This document shows, one piece after another, positions 53,178 through 64,000 of a DNA stretch of 64,000 bases (the first letter of the stretch is position 1; the number at the start of each line of letters is the position of its first letter). The stretch is taken from assembly GCF_003852895.1 (NCBI RefSeq), contig NZ_QUSW01000001.1, positions 1,178,001-1,242,000 of the forward strand. Reading direction: 5' to 3'. The position numbers and the translations under genes are program-made. Origin of the DNA: Rhizobacter terrae (GTDB lineage: Bacteria; Pseudomonadota; Gammaproteobacteria; Burkholderiales; Burkholderiaceae_C). Under the pieces are notes generated by a model. The model was given only the letters and a program-made list of their open reading frames with translations. It was not told the origin of the DNA and searched no databases.

Positions 53178-53855
53178 ATGCACCAACACAGCGAACCCAA
53201 CATCCTCTACTTCGGCACGCCGGTGGTCGTCATCAGCACGATGAACGAAGACGGCACGCCCAACCTCGCGCCCATGTCATCGGCCTTCTGGCTGGGTTGG
53301 CGCTGCGTTCTCGGCCTCGGTGCATCGTCGCAGACGGCCTACAACCTGCGGCGCGAGCGGCAGTGCGTGCTGAACCTGCCGTCGCAGCACGAGGTGGCGC
53401 AGGTGAACCGGCTGGCGCTGACCACCGGTTCCAACCCGGTGCCGGCGTTCAAGGCGGCGCGCGGCTACCGCCACGTGCACGACAAGTTCGCCGCGTCGGG
53501 CTTCACGCCGCAGGAATCGGAAACCGTCGACGCACCGCGCATCCGCGAATGCCCGGTGCAGATGGAAGCCGTGGTCGAGGCCATCCACCACATCGCCGAT
53601 GACGACGAGATGCAGCGCGGACGCATCCTCAACATCGAGGTGCGGGTGCAGCGGGTGCATCTGCACCCCTCCATCCTGATGAAGGACCGACCCGACCACG
53701 TGGACCCGGACAAGTGGCGCCCGCTCATCATGAGCTTCCAGAAGTTCTACGGCCTCGCACCACAGCAGCTGCATGCTTCGTCGCTCTCCACGATTGCGGA
53801 AGCGGTGTACCGCAGCCCCGACGTGGACCGTGCGCGAATGGCGGCAATGGCCTGA
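53178..53855 (+). CDS. Flavin reductase-like FMN-binding protein
   Basis: The 225-residue protein has the split-barrel flavin reductase-like fold: YFGTPVVVISTMNEDGTPN, MSSAFWLGWRCVLGLGASSQ, TAYNLRRERQCVLNLPS. Such proteins bind FMN and reduce flavin or act as small oxidases. No operon partner is obvious; the next gene starts 118 bases later. Its ATG follows a short GC-rich gap. Confidence 0.88.
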   Translation: MHQHSEPNILYFGTPVVVISTMNEDGTPNLAPMSSAFWLGWRCVLGLGASSQTAYNLRRERQCVLNLPSQHEVAQVNRLALTTGSNPVPAFKAARGYRHVHDKFAASGFTPQESETVDAPRIRECPVQMEAVVEAIHHIADDDEMQRGRILNIEVRVQRVHLHPSILMKDRPDHVDPDKWRPLIMSFQKFYGLAPQQLHASSLSTIAEAVYRSPDVDRARMAAMA

Positions 53856-53973
53856 GTGGATACACGGCGTCACTGTCTTTCGCACACGCGTCGGGCATAA
53901 CGCCGATGTGTCACGCCGCATTCATCGAGGCTCGGAATACTCCGCCGTTTTCCAAAGAACCGCGGAGATCCCC

Positions 53974-55976
<2,003 letters not shown>

Positions 55977-55980
<4 letters not shown>

Positions 55981-56495
55981 AGCGGTTCGCCGGCCTGCTC
56001 GTCCTGGGCCTGCTGGCAGGCTGCGGGCCGGACGTGGCCATGGAGCTCGCCGCGGGCAAGGCCTTGCTGGCGAACGCTGCGCAGCAGCCGGCCGACGCGC
56101 TGGCTGCACGCGAGCATCTTCAGCGGGCTGCGGAGCATGGTTCGGCCGCAGCGGCATTCCACCTGGGCCTGCTGCATCGGCGAGGCGCGGCAGGCCTGAA
56201 GGGCGATGCGGTGGAGGCTCGCCGATGGCTGCGCCTCTCCGCGGAGAAAGGCCTGGCCGATGCCCAGTTCATGCTGGGACAAATGGTGGCGCACGGCGAA
56301 GGCGGCCCCGCTGATGTATTGCAGGCGCGGCAGTGGTTCGAGCGCGCGGCCGAGCAGGAACATCCCGAAGCCAACTTCGAACTCGCGATGGCGTATCGCC
56401 GAGGCGACCTCGGCGTGCAACCCGATGCAGCGGCAGCCGACCGCTATCTGATGGAAGCGGAGCACGCGCTGAAACATCCAAGAACATTGCCGTAG
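55977..56495 (+). CDS. Sel1-repeat lipoprotein
   Basis: The product is 172 residues with GTG 55977 overlapping the previous stop. The lipobox is LLAGC (Cys16). Three Sel1-like repeats follow (about residues 45-160: AAFHLGLLHRRGAAGLKGDA, EARRWLRLSAEKGLADAQF, ANFELAMAYRRGDLGVQPDA), which form protein-binding solenoids. It probably assists or localises the neighbouring phosphodiesterase (inference from coupling). Confidence 0.87.
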
Positions 56496-56562
56496 CCAGG
56501 GGCAATCACCACATCGTCACGCACTCATCGTGGAATGCACGCTCCTTCAACCAGGAGACCTC

Positions 56563-57321
56563 ATGAGCCTTTCGATTGCATCGCTTCGCCGCGGCCTCGT
56601 CCTGTCGGCCGCCATGGTTGGCGCCCTGGGCGCCAACCATGCGCAGGCCGGCACCGAGAACTACCTGCTGGCCCTCAGCTGGCAGCCCGAGTTCTGCGAG
56701 ACCAAGCCCACCAAGCTCGAATGCCAGACGGCCACGTCCACGCGCTTCGACGCGTCGCACTTCACGCTGCACGGCCTGTGGCCGCAAAGCGGGTCCTACT
56801 GCGGCGTGAGCAAGACCAACAAGTCCTACGACACCTCCAACCGCTGGAACCAGCTGCCGGCGGTCTCGCTGAGTTCGTCGACCTGGACCGACCTCAAGCA
56901 GAAGATGCCCGGTACCCAGTCGTACCTGGAGCGCCACGAGTGGACCAAGCACGGCACCTGCTCTGGCCTGTCGCAGCAGACCTACTTCTCCAACGCGCTG
57001 TCGCTGCTCGCCGGCGTGAACGCGGGCAACCTGCGCTGGCTGGTGGCCAGCAACGTCGGCGGCACGGTGATGCTCGACGACCTCTACGCCGCCGTCGAGC
57101 AGGACCTGGGCAGCGGCGCCGGCGACGCGGTGGAGTTCATCTGCGACTCGCGCAACGGCCAGCAACTGCTCGCCGAGGTTCGCATCCACCTGAACCTGCC
57201 CTCGCCCATGCCCTCGCGCATCGGAGCGCAGCACCTGGCCGAGCCGATCAATCCGGCATCGGCCACGCAGCTGTGCGATTGGGGTTCGGTGGCGATCGAC
57301 GCGGCGGGCGCCTCCCGCTGA
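56563..57321 (+). CDS. Secreted ribonuclease T2 family enzyme
   Basis: The product is 252 residues from ATG 56563 behind AGGAGACC. The signal peptide is LVLSAAMVGALGANHAQAG. The two conserved active-site segments are complete: FTLHGLWP at 67-74 (His70) and HEWTKHGTC at 125-133 (His125, Glu126, His130). RNase T2 cuts RNA to 3'-phosphates through 2',3'-cyclic intermediates, acting in the periplasm or outside. It sits beside a cyclic-nucleotide phosphodiesterase gene, giving a plausible RNA-scavenging route. Confidence 0.93.
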   Translation: MSLSIASLRRGLVLSAAMVGALGANHAQAGTENYLLALSWQPEFCETKPTKLECQTATSTRFDASHFTLHGLWPQSGSYCGVSKTNKSYDTSNRWNQLPAVSLSSSTWTDLKQKMPGTQSYLERHEWTKHGTCSGLSQQTYFSNALSLLAGVNAGNLRWLVASNVGGTVMLDDLYAAVEQDLGSGAGDAVEFICDSRNGQQLLAEVRIHLNLPSPMPSRIGAQHLAEPINPASATQLCDWGSVAIDAAGASR

Positions 57322-57333
57322 CCGCTGACCTCG

Positions 57334-57368
57334 CGATCCCCGGCCGGCGAATGCTGGATCGGGGATCG
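57334..57368. repeat. Inverted repeat between RNase T2 and small-protein gene
   Basis: CGATCCCCG (57334-57342) and CGGGGATCG (57360-57368) pair perfectly with a 17-base loop. No T-run follows, so it is likely an operator or processing hairpin rather than a terminator. Confidence 0.55.
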
Positions 57369-57411
57369 TCATCGGAGTACGAAGATCCGCCCACCGCCCG
57401 GAGTTCACGAC

Positions 57412-57741
57412 ATGGACATCGAACTCTCCATCCACCTCCCCGAAGAGCATGCCCAGGCCCTGGAGGCCGCATGGGCCGAGGCCGCGGAGCTGCTCGTGCC
57501 GGAAGAATCCGCCGCGCTGCCTCCGAGAGACACCATCGAACGGTTCGACGGCGCGACGGTGGCGGAGTGGGTCCTGAAACTTGCACCCCGTGTCGTCACG
57601 GTGTTCACCGCGATGTTCGGGTTTCTGGCCAAGCGCAAGGCCACCGTGCAGATCGGCAAGGTCAAGTTCGAGAACATCTCGCCCGACGACATCGTCAAGA
57701 TCCTGAAGGCCATCAAGAGCACCGGCATTCCGATCAAGTAG
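57412..57741 (+). CDS. Small protein, possible effector-associated component
   Basis: The product is 109 residues without signal peptide. It has an acidic N-terminal half (IHLPEEHAQALEAAWAEAAE), a hydrophobic helix (VLKLAPRVVTVFTAMFGFLA) and a C-terminal KATVQIGKVKFENISPDDI strand pair. This order (helix, basic turn, short beta pair) recalls the EACC1-type proteins that accompany effector proteases in bacterial conflict systems, but the match is weak and by memory. It ends four bases before the metalloprotease-like gene and is surely co-transcribed with it. Confidence 0.6.
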   Translation: MDIELSIHLPEEHAQALEAAWAEAAELLVPEESAALPPRDTIERFDGATVAEWVLKLAPRVVTVFTAMFGFLAKRKATVQIGKVKFENISPDDIVKILKAIKSTGIPIK

Positions 57742-57745
57742 GCAC

Positions 57746-59314
57746 ATGGAACGTCTGGGCTTGCGCAAGCCCATCCGCGCCCACCTGGCTCGGCAGGGGC
57801 GTGTGCCTGCGTTTGCGGTTCATCGCGATGCGCGGCAGCTCGCACGCCGTGCATGGCGCTGGCTGAAGTCCATCGACGACGGGGCCGACTCGCTGCACAT
57901 CACCGTGGTCAGCACCGTCCAACGGATCACGGAGTACCGAAGCATCGGGGCCTTCGGCCTCATCGTGCTGGACGACGAACACATCAATGCCCTGGGCTGG
58001 ATGCAGTCGCTGAGGTTCAGCGACGAGTTGCCCATCTTTGTCCAGACCGAACTCATGCTTCGTGCAGCCGAGCGATGCCTCGAGCAGTCAAGATGGCGCG
58101 AAGCGGCAGCCATCTGCCAGCGGGCGCATTGGGACCTGCATCGTCATGCCGAGCTGGGCCGCAGCTTTCCCGCCATCGACCGCCCCCAACGCATCCTCGT
58201 GAACCGAAGCGACGACGGCGAACTCGGGCTCGACCTCCAGGCTCGCCATGCCATCCCGATCGCCGCGCACTTCGTGGTGGGCCACGAAATCGGCCATCAC
58301 GTCGTGCGCTCGTCGGACCGTGCGGCGCAGCTTCGGGCAACTGCCAACACGATCGTCCACAAGCATCTGTGGGAAGGGCTGGAGGGAACGTACAGCCAGC
58401 TTCACGCCATCGTCAAGCCATCGTCCGAGTACACGATCGGCCCTGCCGGCGAGTACCTCAAGAGTGCGTCGCGGGGTACGCAACTGCTGCCTGCGCTGGC
58501 AAGGATCGAGTTCGCCGCGACGGAGGAACTGGTCGCCGACCTCCATGGCCTGTTGTTCGCCACGGCGTTCTGCCTGGAGAACCAGGTGCCGCCCGGTGCC
58601 CTTGTCCAGACACTGCTGCAGGTGTTCGAGGACCTGCTGATGAACCAGCTGGTACGGATCATTGCGGACAACACGCCTGCAAGCGGCACGGGCGGCGCTG
58701 CGGACTTTCCGTATGGCCGATATGCCTACCGGGCGAGCGCCTTGCCCGGCCTCATCGCCGCAACGCTTGCCGGCACCTTTGCGCTGTCCAGCCAGGCGAT
58801 CAACGAGTTCAGGCGGTACTGGCAGTCCGACGAGGCGCAAGCGGCGCTGGATCAAGGTGTTGAGCAAGCAACCATGCGCTCCCGGCTGTTCGACCAGGTC
58901 GACATCCTCGCCCGCGGCGGGTTCGTTCACGCCGTGATGACCGAGGTTCCCGCCATGCCGCCCTACCCTGCGTTCGTCGCGACGCTGCCACCGCAAATGC
59001 AAGGGACGCAGATCTGGGTCTACGCGCCGTTCACCGTGCCCAAGGCGTACTACGGCGAAGATGCCGTGTTCGTCCGGGACCAAGCCCGACTGCCCCACGT
59101 CTACCGCGGCTTCGCGACGGCCTGCCAGAAAATCGCCGCTGCCGTGTGGTCGCCGGACGCAGTCTTCGAGACTTTCGGCAACCAGTACCTTCCCATGACC
59201 GATGAGCGATCGCTGGCCAGCCGCTTCGAGATGGCACGCCATCCGCGGCTGGACGTCGTGCAGCGGATGAGTTCGTTCGACGAAATCCGCTTTGACGACC
59301 GCGGCCAGGCTTGA
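57746..59314 (+). CDS. Zinc metalloprotease-like (gluzincin) protein
   Basis: The 522-residue protein contains HEIGH at residues 180-184 (HExxH, zinc ligands His180 and His184, catalytic Glu181) and downstream TEELVADLHG with Glu260/Glu261 and Asp265, the third-ligand pattern ExxxD of gluzincins. The first 150 residues and the region after 330 have no recognised relative. There is no signal peptide, so it probably acts in the cytosol. The small gene in front, four bases away, is likely its partner, regulator or immunity factor. Confidence 0.75.
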   Translation: MERLGLRKPIRAHLARQGRVPAFAVHRDARQLARRAWRWLKSIDDGADSLHITVVSTVQRITEYRSIGAFGLIVLDDEHINALGWMQSLRFSDELPIFVQTELMLRAAERCLEQSRWREAAAICQRAHWDLHRHAELGRSFPAIDRPQRILVNRSDDGELGLDLQARHAIPIAAHFVVGHEIGHHVVRSSDRAAQLRATANTIVHKHLWEGLEGTYSQLHAIVKPSSEYTIGPAGEYLKSASRGTQLLPALARIEFAATEELVADLHGLLFATAFCLENQVPPGALVQTLLQVFEDLLMNQLVRIIADNTPASGTGGAADFPYGRYAYRASALPGLIAATLAGTFALSSQAINEFRRYWQSDEAQAALDQGVEQATMRSRLFDQVDILARGGFVHAVMTEVPAMPPYPAFVATLPPQMQGTQIWVYAPFTVPKAYYGEDAVFVRDQARLPHVYRGFATACQKIAAAVWSPDAVFETFGNQYLPMTDERSLASRFEMARHPRLDVVQRMSSFDEIRFDDRGQA

Positions 59315-59335
59315 TCGCGGTCACTTCGGCTCGCG

Positions 59336-59800
59336 TCAGGCCGCCAGTATCGAATCGGCGGAACTCATCGCATCAAGGATGAGGCCCATGTCGTCGCGCG
59401 TGACCTCAAACAGCCCGAAGCGCAGCACGTAGCCCCAGTTCGTCTTGCTGCGCGAGAAGCTCAGCTCGTCCAGCAGTGGGGCGATGGGCGTCTCGTGCAC
59501 GCGGAACCAGTCGACATCACGGCGGAACATGCAGTAGCCGTTGCCCATGTCGGCCTGGTAGGGGTCGCGGCTGCGCGTCACGCCGGCAGCGGTGAACGCC
59601 TGCAGGCGGTCCTTGCCGCCGAAGGTCACGGTGGGCGAGTAGTAGGCCACCCGATCGCCGGGGTGGATGCGCCGCAGCGGCCCGCCCTTGCCGTGGCAGA
59701 CCTGCATGAAGCCTTCGCGGCGGCCGCGGCGCACGTGTTCGGCGGAAGCGACGGCGACCCAGCAGCGGGCCGAGTCGGGAATGGTCAGCAGGTCGTTCAT
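59336..59800 (-). CDS. EVE (PUA-like) domain protein, UPF0310
   Basis: The 154-residue product fits the EVE domain family: [20 protein letters not shown], then [20 protein letters not shown] and the closing [13 protein letters not shown] domains have a PUA-like fold that binds modified bases in DNA or RNA and are often found beside restriction or defence genes. Here the nearest defence genes are far off. The ATG at 59800 follows GAGGAG. Confidence 0.86.
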   Translation of the reverse strand: MNDLLTIPDSARCWVAVASAEHVRRGRREGFMQVCHGKGGPLRRIHPGDRVAYYSPTVTFGGKDRLQAFTAAGVTRSRDPYQADMGNGYCMFRRDVDWFRVHETPIAPLLDELSFSRSKTNWGYVLRFGLFEVTRDDMGLILDAMSSADSILAA

Positions 59801-59884
59801 CGCAAGCTCCTCGTGTTGATGAAGGGATGCTAGGAGCGGCTGCTGTCAGGGAGTGTCAGGAGGGTGGGTCGATATGATTTGCGC

Positions 59885-60583
59885 ATGCTCATCCGACTCG
59901 CCCCACTCATTCTTCTGGCCTTTGGCCAGGCCCATGCCGAACTCGTCACCGACGCCGCGACCGGCTGCCAGGTGGCCGTTCCCTACCCAGGCGCCGGTGA
60001 AATCACCCACTGGTCGGGCGAATGCACGAACGGCAGGGCCCAGGGCACCGGTACGCTGACCTCGTCGAACGGCACCTTCTTGCAGGGCGAGTTCCGCGAT
60101 GGCAAGCCTTTCAATGCCAAAGGGCGAACGGTGCTGCGTTTCAACAACGGCAGCTCGGTCCTCGCCAGCGACATCTACGACAACGGCAGCGGCACGTCGT
60201 CGGCCATCACGCTGCCCCAGCCCGCGAGCCCGGTGCAGACAGCACCGCTCGTGGGGCGCTGGGAATGGACATCCAACGACGGTCGCTGCCGAGAGACGCA
60301 CGAGTACCGGGCCGACGGAACGGCGCTGGTCGAAAGCGGCAGCGAGCGGCTGGATGCGGCCTATGGGCTGATGAAGATGAATCGGCAGGAGCAGCACGCC
60401 ATGCTGCGCACGACGCTGGGCTCCAACGGCCAGCCCGACTGCATGGGCGGCCTGACCGAACTGCACAAAACGAGCTACACCGTGCTGAGCTTCGAGGATG
60501 GTGGCAACAGCTACCTCACCTGCGGCTCGGCTGAGAAGTCGTCATGCTACGGGCGCGCGTCACGCGCGGCCCACGCGAAGTAG
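59885..60583 (+). CDS. Exported MORN-repeat-like protein
   Basis: The product is 232 residues from ATG 59885. A signal peptide (LIRLAPLILLAFGQAHA) precedes a region with one or two MORN-like units (ITHWSGECTNGRAQGTGTLT, GTFLQGEFRDGKPFNAKG) and a separate C-terminal domain with a WEWTSNDGRCRETHEYRADG segment and four cysteines. Function unknown. A bidirectional hairpin terminator lies 22 bases after its stop. Confidence 0.74.
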   Translation: MLIRLAPLILLAFGQAHAELVTDAATGCQVAVPYPGAGEITHWSGECTNGRAQGTGTLTSSNGTFLQGEFRDGKPFNAKGRTVLRFNNGSSVLASDIYDNGSGTSSAITLPQPASPVQTAPLVGRWEWTSNDGRCRETHEYRADGTALVESGSERLDAAYGLMKMNRQEQHAMLRTTLGSNGQPDCMGGLTELHKTSYTVLSFEDGGNSYLTCGSAEKSSCYGRASRAAHAK

Positions 60584-60604
60584 GCCGGCAGCTTCCTTCG
60601 AGGA

Positions 60605-60633
60605 ACAAAGCCGGCCATCGGCGCCGGCTTTGT
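60605..60633. terminator. Bidirectional hairpin terminator
   Basis: ACAAAGCCGGC (60605-60615) pairs with GCCGGCTTTGT (60623-60633) over 11 bases with a seven-base loop, between two convergent genes; each arm supplies a short T-run for one direction. Confidence 0.7.
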
Positions 60634-60654
60634 CATCTGACGCAATGAACCCGC

Positions 60655-62214
60655 TCAGACTGCTTCCGTCGCAGGCAGCTTGAACGACTGCGTCAGCTGC
60701 GTCAGCGTGCGGGCCTGGTCCTTCAGGCTCTCCGCCGAAGCCGCTGCCTCTTCCACCAGCGCCGCATTGCGCTGGGTGGATTCATCGAGCTGGCCGATGG
60801 CCTTGTTCACGTCCACGATGCCGTCGGACTGCTCGGCCGTGGCAGTGTGGATCTGCCCCACCATGGTGGTGACGTGCTGGATCTGGCGGCGCACTTCCTG
60901 GATGGTCCTGCCGGCGTCATCCACCAGGCGCGAGCCGCTTTCCACGCGCTGGCCGCTTTCCTGGATGAGCTGGGTGATTTCCTTGGCGGCCTGCGCACTG
61001 CGCTGGGCCAGCGACCGCACTTCGGCGGCCACCACCGCGAAGCCGCGGCCCTGCTCGCCGGCACGCGCGGCTTCCACCGCGGCGTTCAGCGCCAGGATGT
61101 TGGTCTGGAAGGCGATGCCGTCAATGACGCTGATGATCTCGCCGATCTTGGCCGACGACGCGCTGATCTGGCCCATGGTGGACACGACCTGGTCGACCAC
61201 CTCGGCGCCGCGGCCGGCCACTTCGGCCGCGCCGATGGCCATCTGGTTGGCCTCGTTGGCGGTGCCCGCGCTTTGCTGCACGGTGGAAGTGAGCTGGCCC
61301 ATGGACGCCGCGGTCTGCTGAAGGTTCGCGGCCTGCTGTTCCGTGCGGCTGGACAGGTCCTGGTTGCCGCTGGCGATTTCGCTGGCCGCGTTGGTGACCA
61401 TCTCGCTGGACTGGCGGATCTCCGTCACGATGCGGCGCAGGCCGTCCTGCATGGTGGCGAAGGAGCGCATGAGCTGCGCGAGTTCGTCGTTGCCTTCGGG
61501 GCGGATGTCGTTGGAGAGGTCGCCGCTGGCCACGCGGGCGGCGGCATCGATGACTTCGCGCAGCGGCTTGAGCGTGGCGCGGGTGATGGTGAACGCGATG
61601 GCCGCGCCGCCCAGCACCATGGCCGCGGTGACGGCCAGGATGACCACCAGTGCAGCGTTGTACGAGTTGTGCGCCTGCTCGACCGCATTGCGCGACAGCT
61701 TGACGTTGTGCGCGGAGGCGGTCTGCACGGCCTGGCTCAGTCCTTCGCCGGCGGTGGCGGCTTCGCCGGTCACCACGCCGCGCAGGTCCTGCGCCTTGGA
61801 CATTTCAAGCGCCAGGGGCTGCAGCTTGTCGAAGGCCGCCTTGGATGCAGCGAGCTTCTCATCCATGGCCTGCCACAGCGCCAGCGACTGCGGATCATGG
61901 ATCAACGCCTTGTGGTCGGCCTGGTGCTTGGAGAGCGACGCAAAGGCATTGGCCGCACGAGCCAGCTGCTTCTTGCGGATCTCCATGTCGAACTCGATCA
62001 TGATCTGCAACTGCGCCTGCCGGATTTCCTGCAGGTCGTGGTCCATGGCCGAGAAGGACTCGAGCGAAGGCACGGTGCGAAGGGCCACATGGTCGAACTC
62101 GCCCTTGAAGCGGGCGAACTCGAACAAGGCCACGGCGGCCATGAGTGCCGCCGCCAGGAGCATCACGCCAAAACCAAGACCCATGCGGGTGCCGACTTTG
62201 AGGTTGGAAAGCAT
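60655..62214 (-). CDS. Methyl-accepting chemotaxis protein
   Basis: The product is 519 residues from ATG 62214 (MLSNLKVG); the open frame to 62280 is less likely. Two membrane helices flank a periplasmic four-helix bundle (about residues 35-190); a HAMP segment ([20 protein letters not shown]) and a signalling coiled coil follow, with the hairpin tip [20 protein letters not shown] that contacts CheA/CheW. No C-terminal CheR-binding pentapeptide is present. Ligand unknown. Confidence 0.94.
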   Translation of the reverse strand: MLSNLKVGTRMGLGFGVMLLAAALMAAVALFEFARFKGEFDHVALRTVPSLESFSAMDHDLQEIRQAQLQIMIEFDMEIRKKQLARAANAFASLSKHQADHKALIHDPQSLALWQAMDEKLAASKAAFDKLQPLALEMSKAQDLRGVVTGEAATAGEGLSQAVQTASAHNVKLSRNAVEQAHNSYNAALVVILAVTAAMVLGGAAIAFTITRATLKPLREVIDAAARVASGDLSNDIRPEGNDELAQLMRSFATMQDGLRRIVTEIRQSSEMVTNAASEIASGNQDLSSRTEQQAANLQQTAASMGQLTSTVQQSAGTANEANQMAIGAAEVAGRGAEVVDQVVSTMGQISASSAKIGEIISVIDGIAFQTNILALNAAVEAARAGEQGRGFAVVAAEVRSLAQRSAQAAKEITQLIQESGQRVESGSRLVDDAGRTIQEVRRQIQHVTTMVGQIHTATAEQSDGIVDVNKAIGQLDESTQRNAALVEEAAASAESLKDQARTLTQLTQSFKLPATEAV

Positions 62215-62421
62215 GCCAATGATCTCGAAAAGGTAATGGGGGCTCGGACGGAGCCGATACTGCTCAGACCTTATCGGCATGGTGCCTGGGTGCTTGAGTG
62301 CCGATTGGCGGAATAGGTGGGGAAAAGTTGCTCTCGTTTGGGAAGAATTTCCTTAAACCGCTGAAGGGTGGAAACGGTTTCCGAATAGCGCACTGTGCGG
62401 TTTTTGGCAGATTGGGGTGGG

Positions 62422-62940
62422 GCAAAGGCGCGGGTGGGCTGGCTGGGGCGCGCGGCGGAAGCGGTCGGCCGTTGGCCGACTCCGCTGCGGTGCTCGGCTT
62501 CATGGGCTGCCGCAGAACTCACTCCGCGCCCCTGCGGTGCGCTGCGTTCAAACATGCTGCGGCAAGTCAGAAGACGAAGCGCGCTGCGCGCGCGCCCATG
62601 AAGCCTGCGCTCCTCGCCGCTTCCTGATGCGCGCCCCAGCCAGCCCACCCACGCCTTTGCTGTTGTGACTTCGGGTTTTCTCGTCGAGCCAAGCCTTCAC
62701 CACTTGAGCGGCAGGCGGCATGGGCCAGGGGCTGCGTCTGTGGCGGCGAGCAGCGCAGCACCGAGGGGTGGCGTGCGCAGCACGCTTCGTCTTCTGACTC
62801 ACGGGGACTGTCTGACCACAGCGCACCGCAGGGGCGCGGCGGGAGTTTCCCCGTGCACCCCTCGGTGCGAGCAGCACAGCGCAGTCGGCCCCAGGCCGAC
62901 CGCCACAGCCGCTGCCCCTGGCCCATGCCGCCTGCCGCGG
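62422..62940. repeat. 520-bp palindromic dispersed element, copy 2
   Basis: Same layout and orientation as the copy at 42198-42719. Stems are conserved although sequences differ: hairpin TCGGCC/GGCCGA (62465-62479), 12-base stem 62496-62507 with 62594-62605, eight-base stem 62508-62515 with 62557-62564, hairpin GCGTGC/GCACGC (62771-62785) and eight-base stem 62800-62807 with 62848-62855. The unpaired cores, e.g. TGCGGTGCGCTGCG, are identical. It carries no credible gene. The 62215-62421 stretch before it holds nothing recognisable. Confidence 0.9.
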
Positions 62941-62966
62941 ATCAACCAGACCAATGAGGCAACAAC

Positions 62967-63005
62967 AAAAAAAGAGGCCGTCGCGCAGACAACCACGCGA
63001 CGGCC
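62967..63005 (-). terminator. Rho-independent terminator for the GH16-like gene
   Basis: GGCCGTCGCG (62976-62985) pairs perfectly with CGCGACGGCC (62996-63005); on the minus strand the hairpin is followed by a T-run (A-run 62967-62973). It lies 49 bases past the gene stop. Confidence 0.88.
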
Positions 63006-63054
63006 AACACCTCACGCTCTCTCACTCGTGATGTGGCTTCCGGTTCAGCTCAGT

Positions 63055-63756
63055 TCAATCCGTGACCTTCACCCAGTCGTAGTAGGCCGGCCCACCCCCA
63101 CCGGAGTAAGTCCCGACGAAGCCCTTGGCGCCGGCCGAGTTGTTGCCCACCCAGTGGTTCAGCATCAGCCGCATCGGCGCGGAAATCGCAGAGTTCACGC
63201 GGCGGAATTCCTGCTCCTGCCCCGCATCGTTCACATGGAAGAAGCGGATGTAGCTCGGCCGCCATTCGAAGCCGATGGTCCTCCAGCCGGTGGCGATGGC
63301 GAACTGCTGGTAGTTCTGCTTGCCCGCCACCCACACGTTCGTGTGCAGCGTGCGCCCCGCGTTGATGAACTCCAGGTCGACTTCGAAGTGGTTCGACGTG
63401 CCCGCCGTGCCCGTGTAGAGGAAGAACGAGCTGTCGCCACCTGCGATCATCCCCGGCTGCAGCCGCGTGACGAACTTGCCGTAGGTGAAGCTCTGCCAGG
63501 TGCGCACTTCCGCGCACTTGGCGGTGCTGCCGTTCACGTTCAGGTCCAGCGCGCCCCAGCCCGTGAGCCACACCTCGCTGTACGCGAATGTGCAGCCGAA
63601 GATGTCGCCGTTGAACCAGGTGGCGGTCTCCCACACGCTGCCGTTGGGGCCGCCCGTTCCGTCGAAGCCGTCGAAGAAGTTCGTGGCTTGGGCCGGCGCC
63701 GATGCAGCAATCACGCCTGCGGCCAATGCGGCGCGGACGATGGTGTTGAAGGTCAT
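63055..63756 (-). CDS. Secreted GH16-like beta-glucanase
   Basis: The product is 233 residues from ATG 63756 behind GGAGAC. The signal peptide is LAAGVIAASAPAQA. The GH16 active-site strand is visible as HFEVDLEF with Glu125, Asp127 and Glu129 (ExDxE), and jelly-roll strands such as GKFVTRLQPG and WRTIGFEWRPSYIRFF surround it, as in lichenase-type 1,3-1,4-beta-glucanases. The substrate would be beta-glucan in the environment. It may be in a row with the truncated gene upstream. Confidence 0.85.
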   Translation of the reverse strand: MTFNTIVRAALAAGVIAASAPAQATNFFDGFDGTGGPNGSVWETATWFNGDIFGCTFAYSEVWLTGWGALDLNVNGSTAKCAEVRTWQSFTYGKFVTRLQPGMIAGGDSSFFLYTGTAGTSNHFEVDLEFINAGRTLHTNVWVAGKQNYQQFAIATGWRTIGFEWRPSYIRFFHVNDAGQEQEFRRVNSAISAPMRLMLNHWVGNNSAGAKGFVGTYSGGGGPAYYDWVKVTD

Positions 63757-63791
63757 GGTCTTGTCTCCTTGCGTTGTTGTGTGTGGACGTC

Positions 63792-64000
63792 TCAGTGCGT
63801 CGCGAGCTTCACGGTGCCCACGCTCAAGTCGTGGGTGCCGGTCGTGGTCGCAGAGTTGACGACGTCGATCGCATAGAGACCCGCCTTCACGGTGGCCACC
63901 TTGCTGCCGGTGCCGTTGCAGTAATCGGGCAAGGGGAAGCTGGTGTCGTTCAAGTCGATGACCAGTTCGGACGTGGTCGAGTTGACGATGGCCTGCGCCG
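63792..64000 (-). CDS. Truncated gene, C-terminal end of an unknown protein
   Basis: Sixty-eight codons on the minus strand run from the window edge to a TGA at 63792-63794, followed by 35 bases and then the GH16-like gene. The visible residues are beta-rich (VIDLNDTSF, VATVKAGLYAIDVVNSA) and end TVKLATH, with one Cys. This looks like an exported or surface protein; the family cannot be told. Confidence 0.65.
   Translation of the reverse strand, partial: AQAIVNSTTSELVIDLNDTSFPLPDYCNGTGSKVATVKAGLYAIDVVNSATTTGTHDLSVGTVKLATH

Noticed and set aside
62665-63876. 403-codon open frame over repeat copy 2
   Set aside because: Same reason: shadow of the GH16-like gene fused in frame to the non-coding element.

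Overview
This window is GC-rich chromosomal DNA, densely packed with genes and with many ATGA/GTGA/TAATG stop-start overlaps. Gene order (dapF - DUF484 - xerC), a glmS locus and numerous Lrp/AsnC, porin and periplasmic genes point to a betaproteobacterium of the order Burkholderiales, probably near the Comamonadaceae / Rubrivivax-Leptothrix group. This is inferred from gene content; no rRNA or tRNA gene was seen.

Layout. 1-5.8 kb: an overlapping chain of carboxylate-amine ligase (cut by the window start), 2-dehydropantoate reductase-like, FAD amine oxidase-like, dapF, DUF484, xerC and a small Imm51-like gene. 5.8-11.3 kb: a VanW/glycosyltransferase-like fusion, an rRNA methyltransferase, an Lrp-type regulator and glmS with its terminator. 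11.35-23.9 kb: a defence island directly behind glmS. It holds a Phd/RelE-type toxin-antitoxin pair, hsdR-hsdM-hsdS (HsdM and HsdS both unusually long), an AAA ATPase plus HNH nuclease pair resembling Septu, an Mrr-type restriction protein, then about 0.5 kb without a gene. 23.9-29.6 kb: a minus-strand cluster of a patatin-like lipase with membrane segments and four exported proteins, one a likely AprI/Inh-type protease inhibitor. 29.7-42.2 kb: housekeeping and accessory genes (PLP decarboxylase with divergent Lrp regulator, AraC/VOC, ArsR/SRPBCC, alpha/beta hydrolase, a secreted beta-helix protein, a POT peptide transporter). 42.2-42.7 kb and 62.4-62.9 kb: two copies of a non-coding, highly palindromic element of about 520 bp. 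42.8-53.9 kb: a beta/gamma-crystallin protein, a ROK regulator with a maltoporin-like porin, PspC, MOSC, VIT-VWA/MerR and small exported proteins. 54-57.3 kb: a lipoprotein cyclic phosphodiesterase/nucleotidase, a Sel1-repeat lipoprotein and a secreted RNase T2. 57.4-59.3 kb: a small protein coupled to a zinc-metalloprotease-like protein. The end holds an EVE-domain protein, a chemotaxis receptor, a GH16-like glucanase and one truncated gene.

The most notable points are: (1) the duplicated 520-bp element, whose two copies differ at several stems while base pairing is kept (compensatory changes), each copy sitting 24-26 bp from the T-tract of a minus-strand terminator; (2) the glmS-linked island where a type I restriction operon is joined by overlapping genes to an ATPase/HNH pair and followed by an Mrr protein; (3) the small-protein/gluzincin pair, possibly a conflict or effector module; and (4) the probable RNA-scavenging pair RNase T2 plus 2',3'-cyclic phosphodiesterase. 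All family calls were made by eye from the translated sequence; no database search was run.
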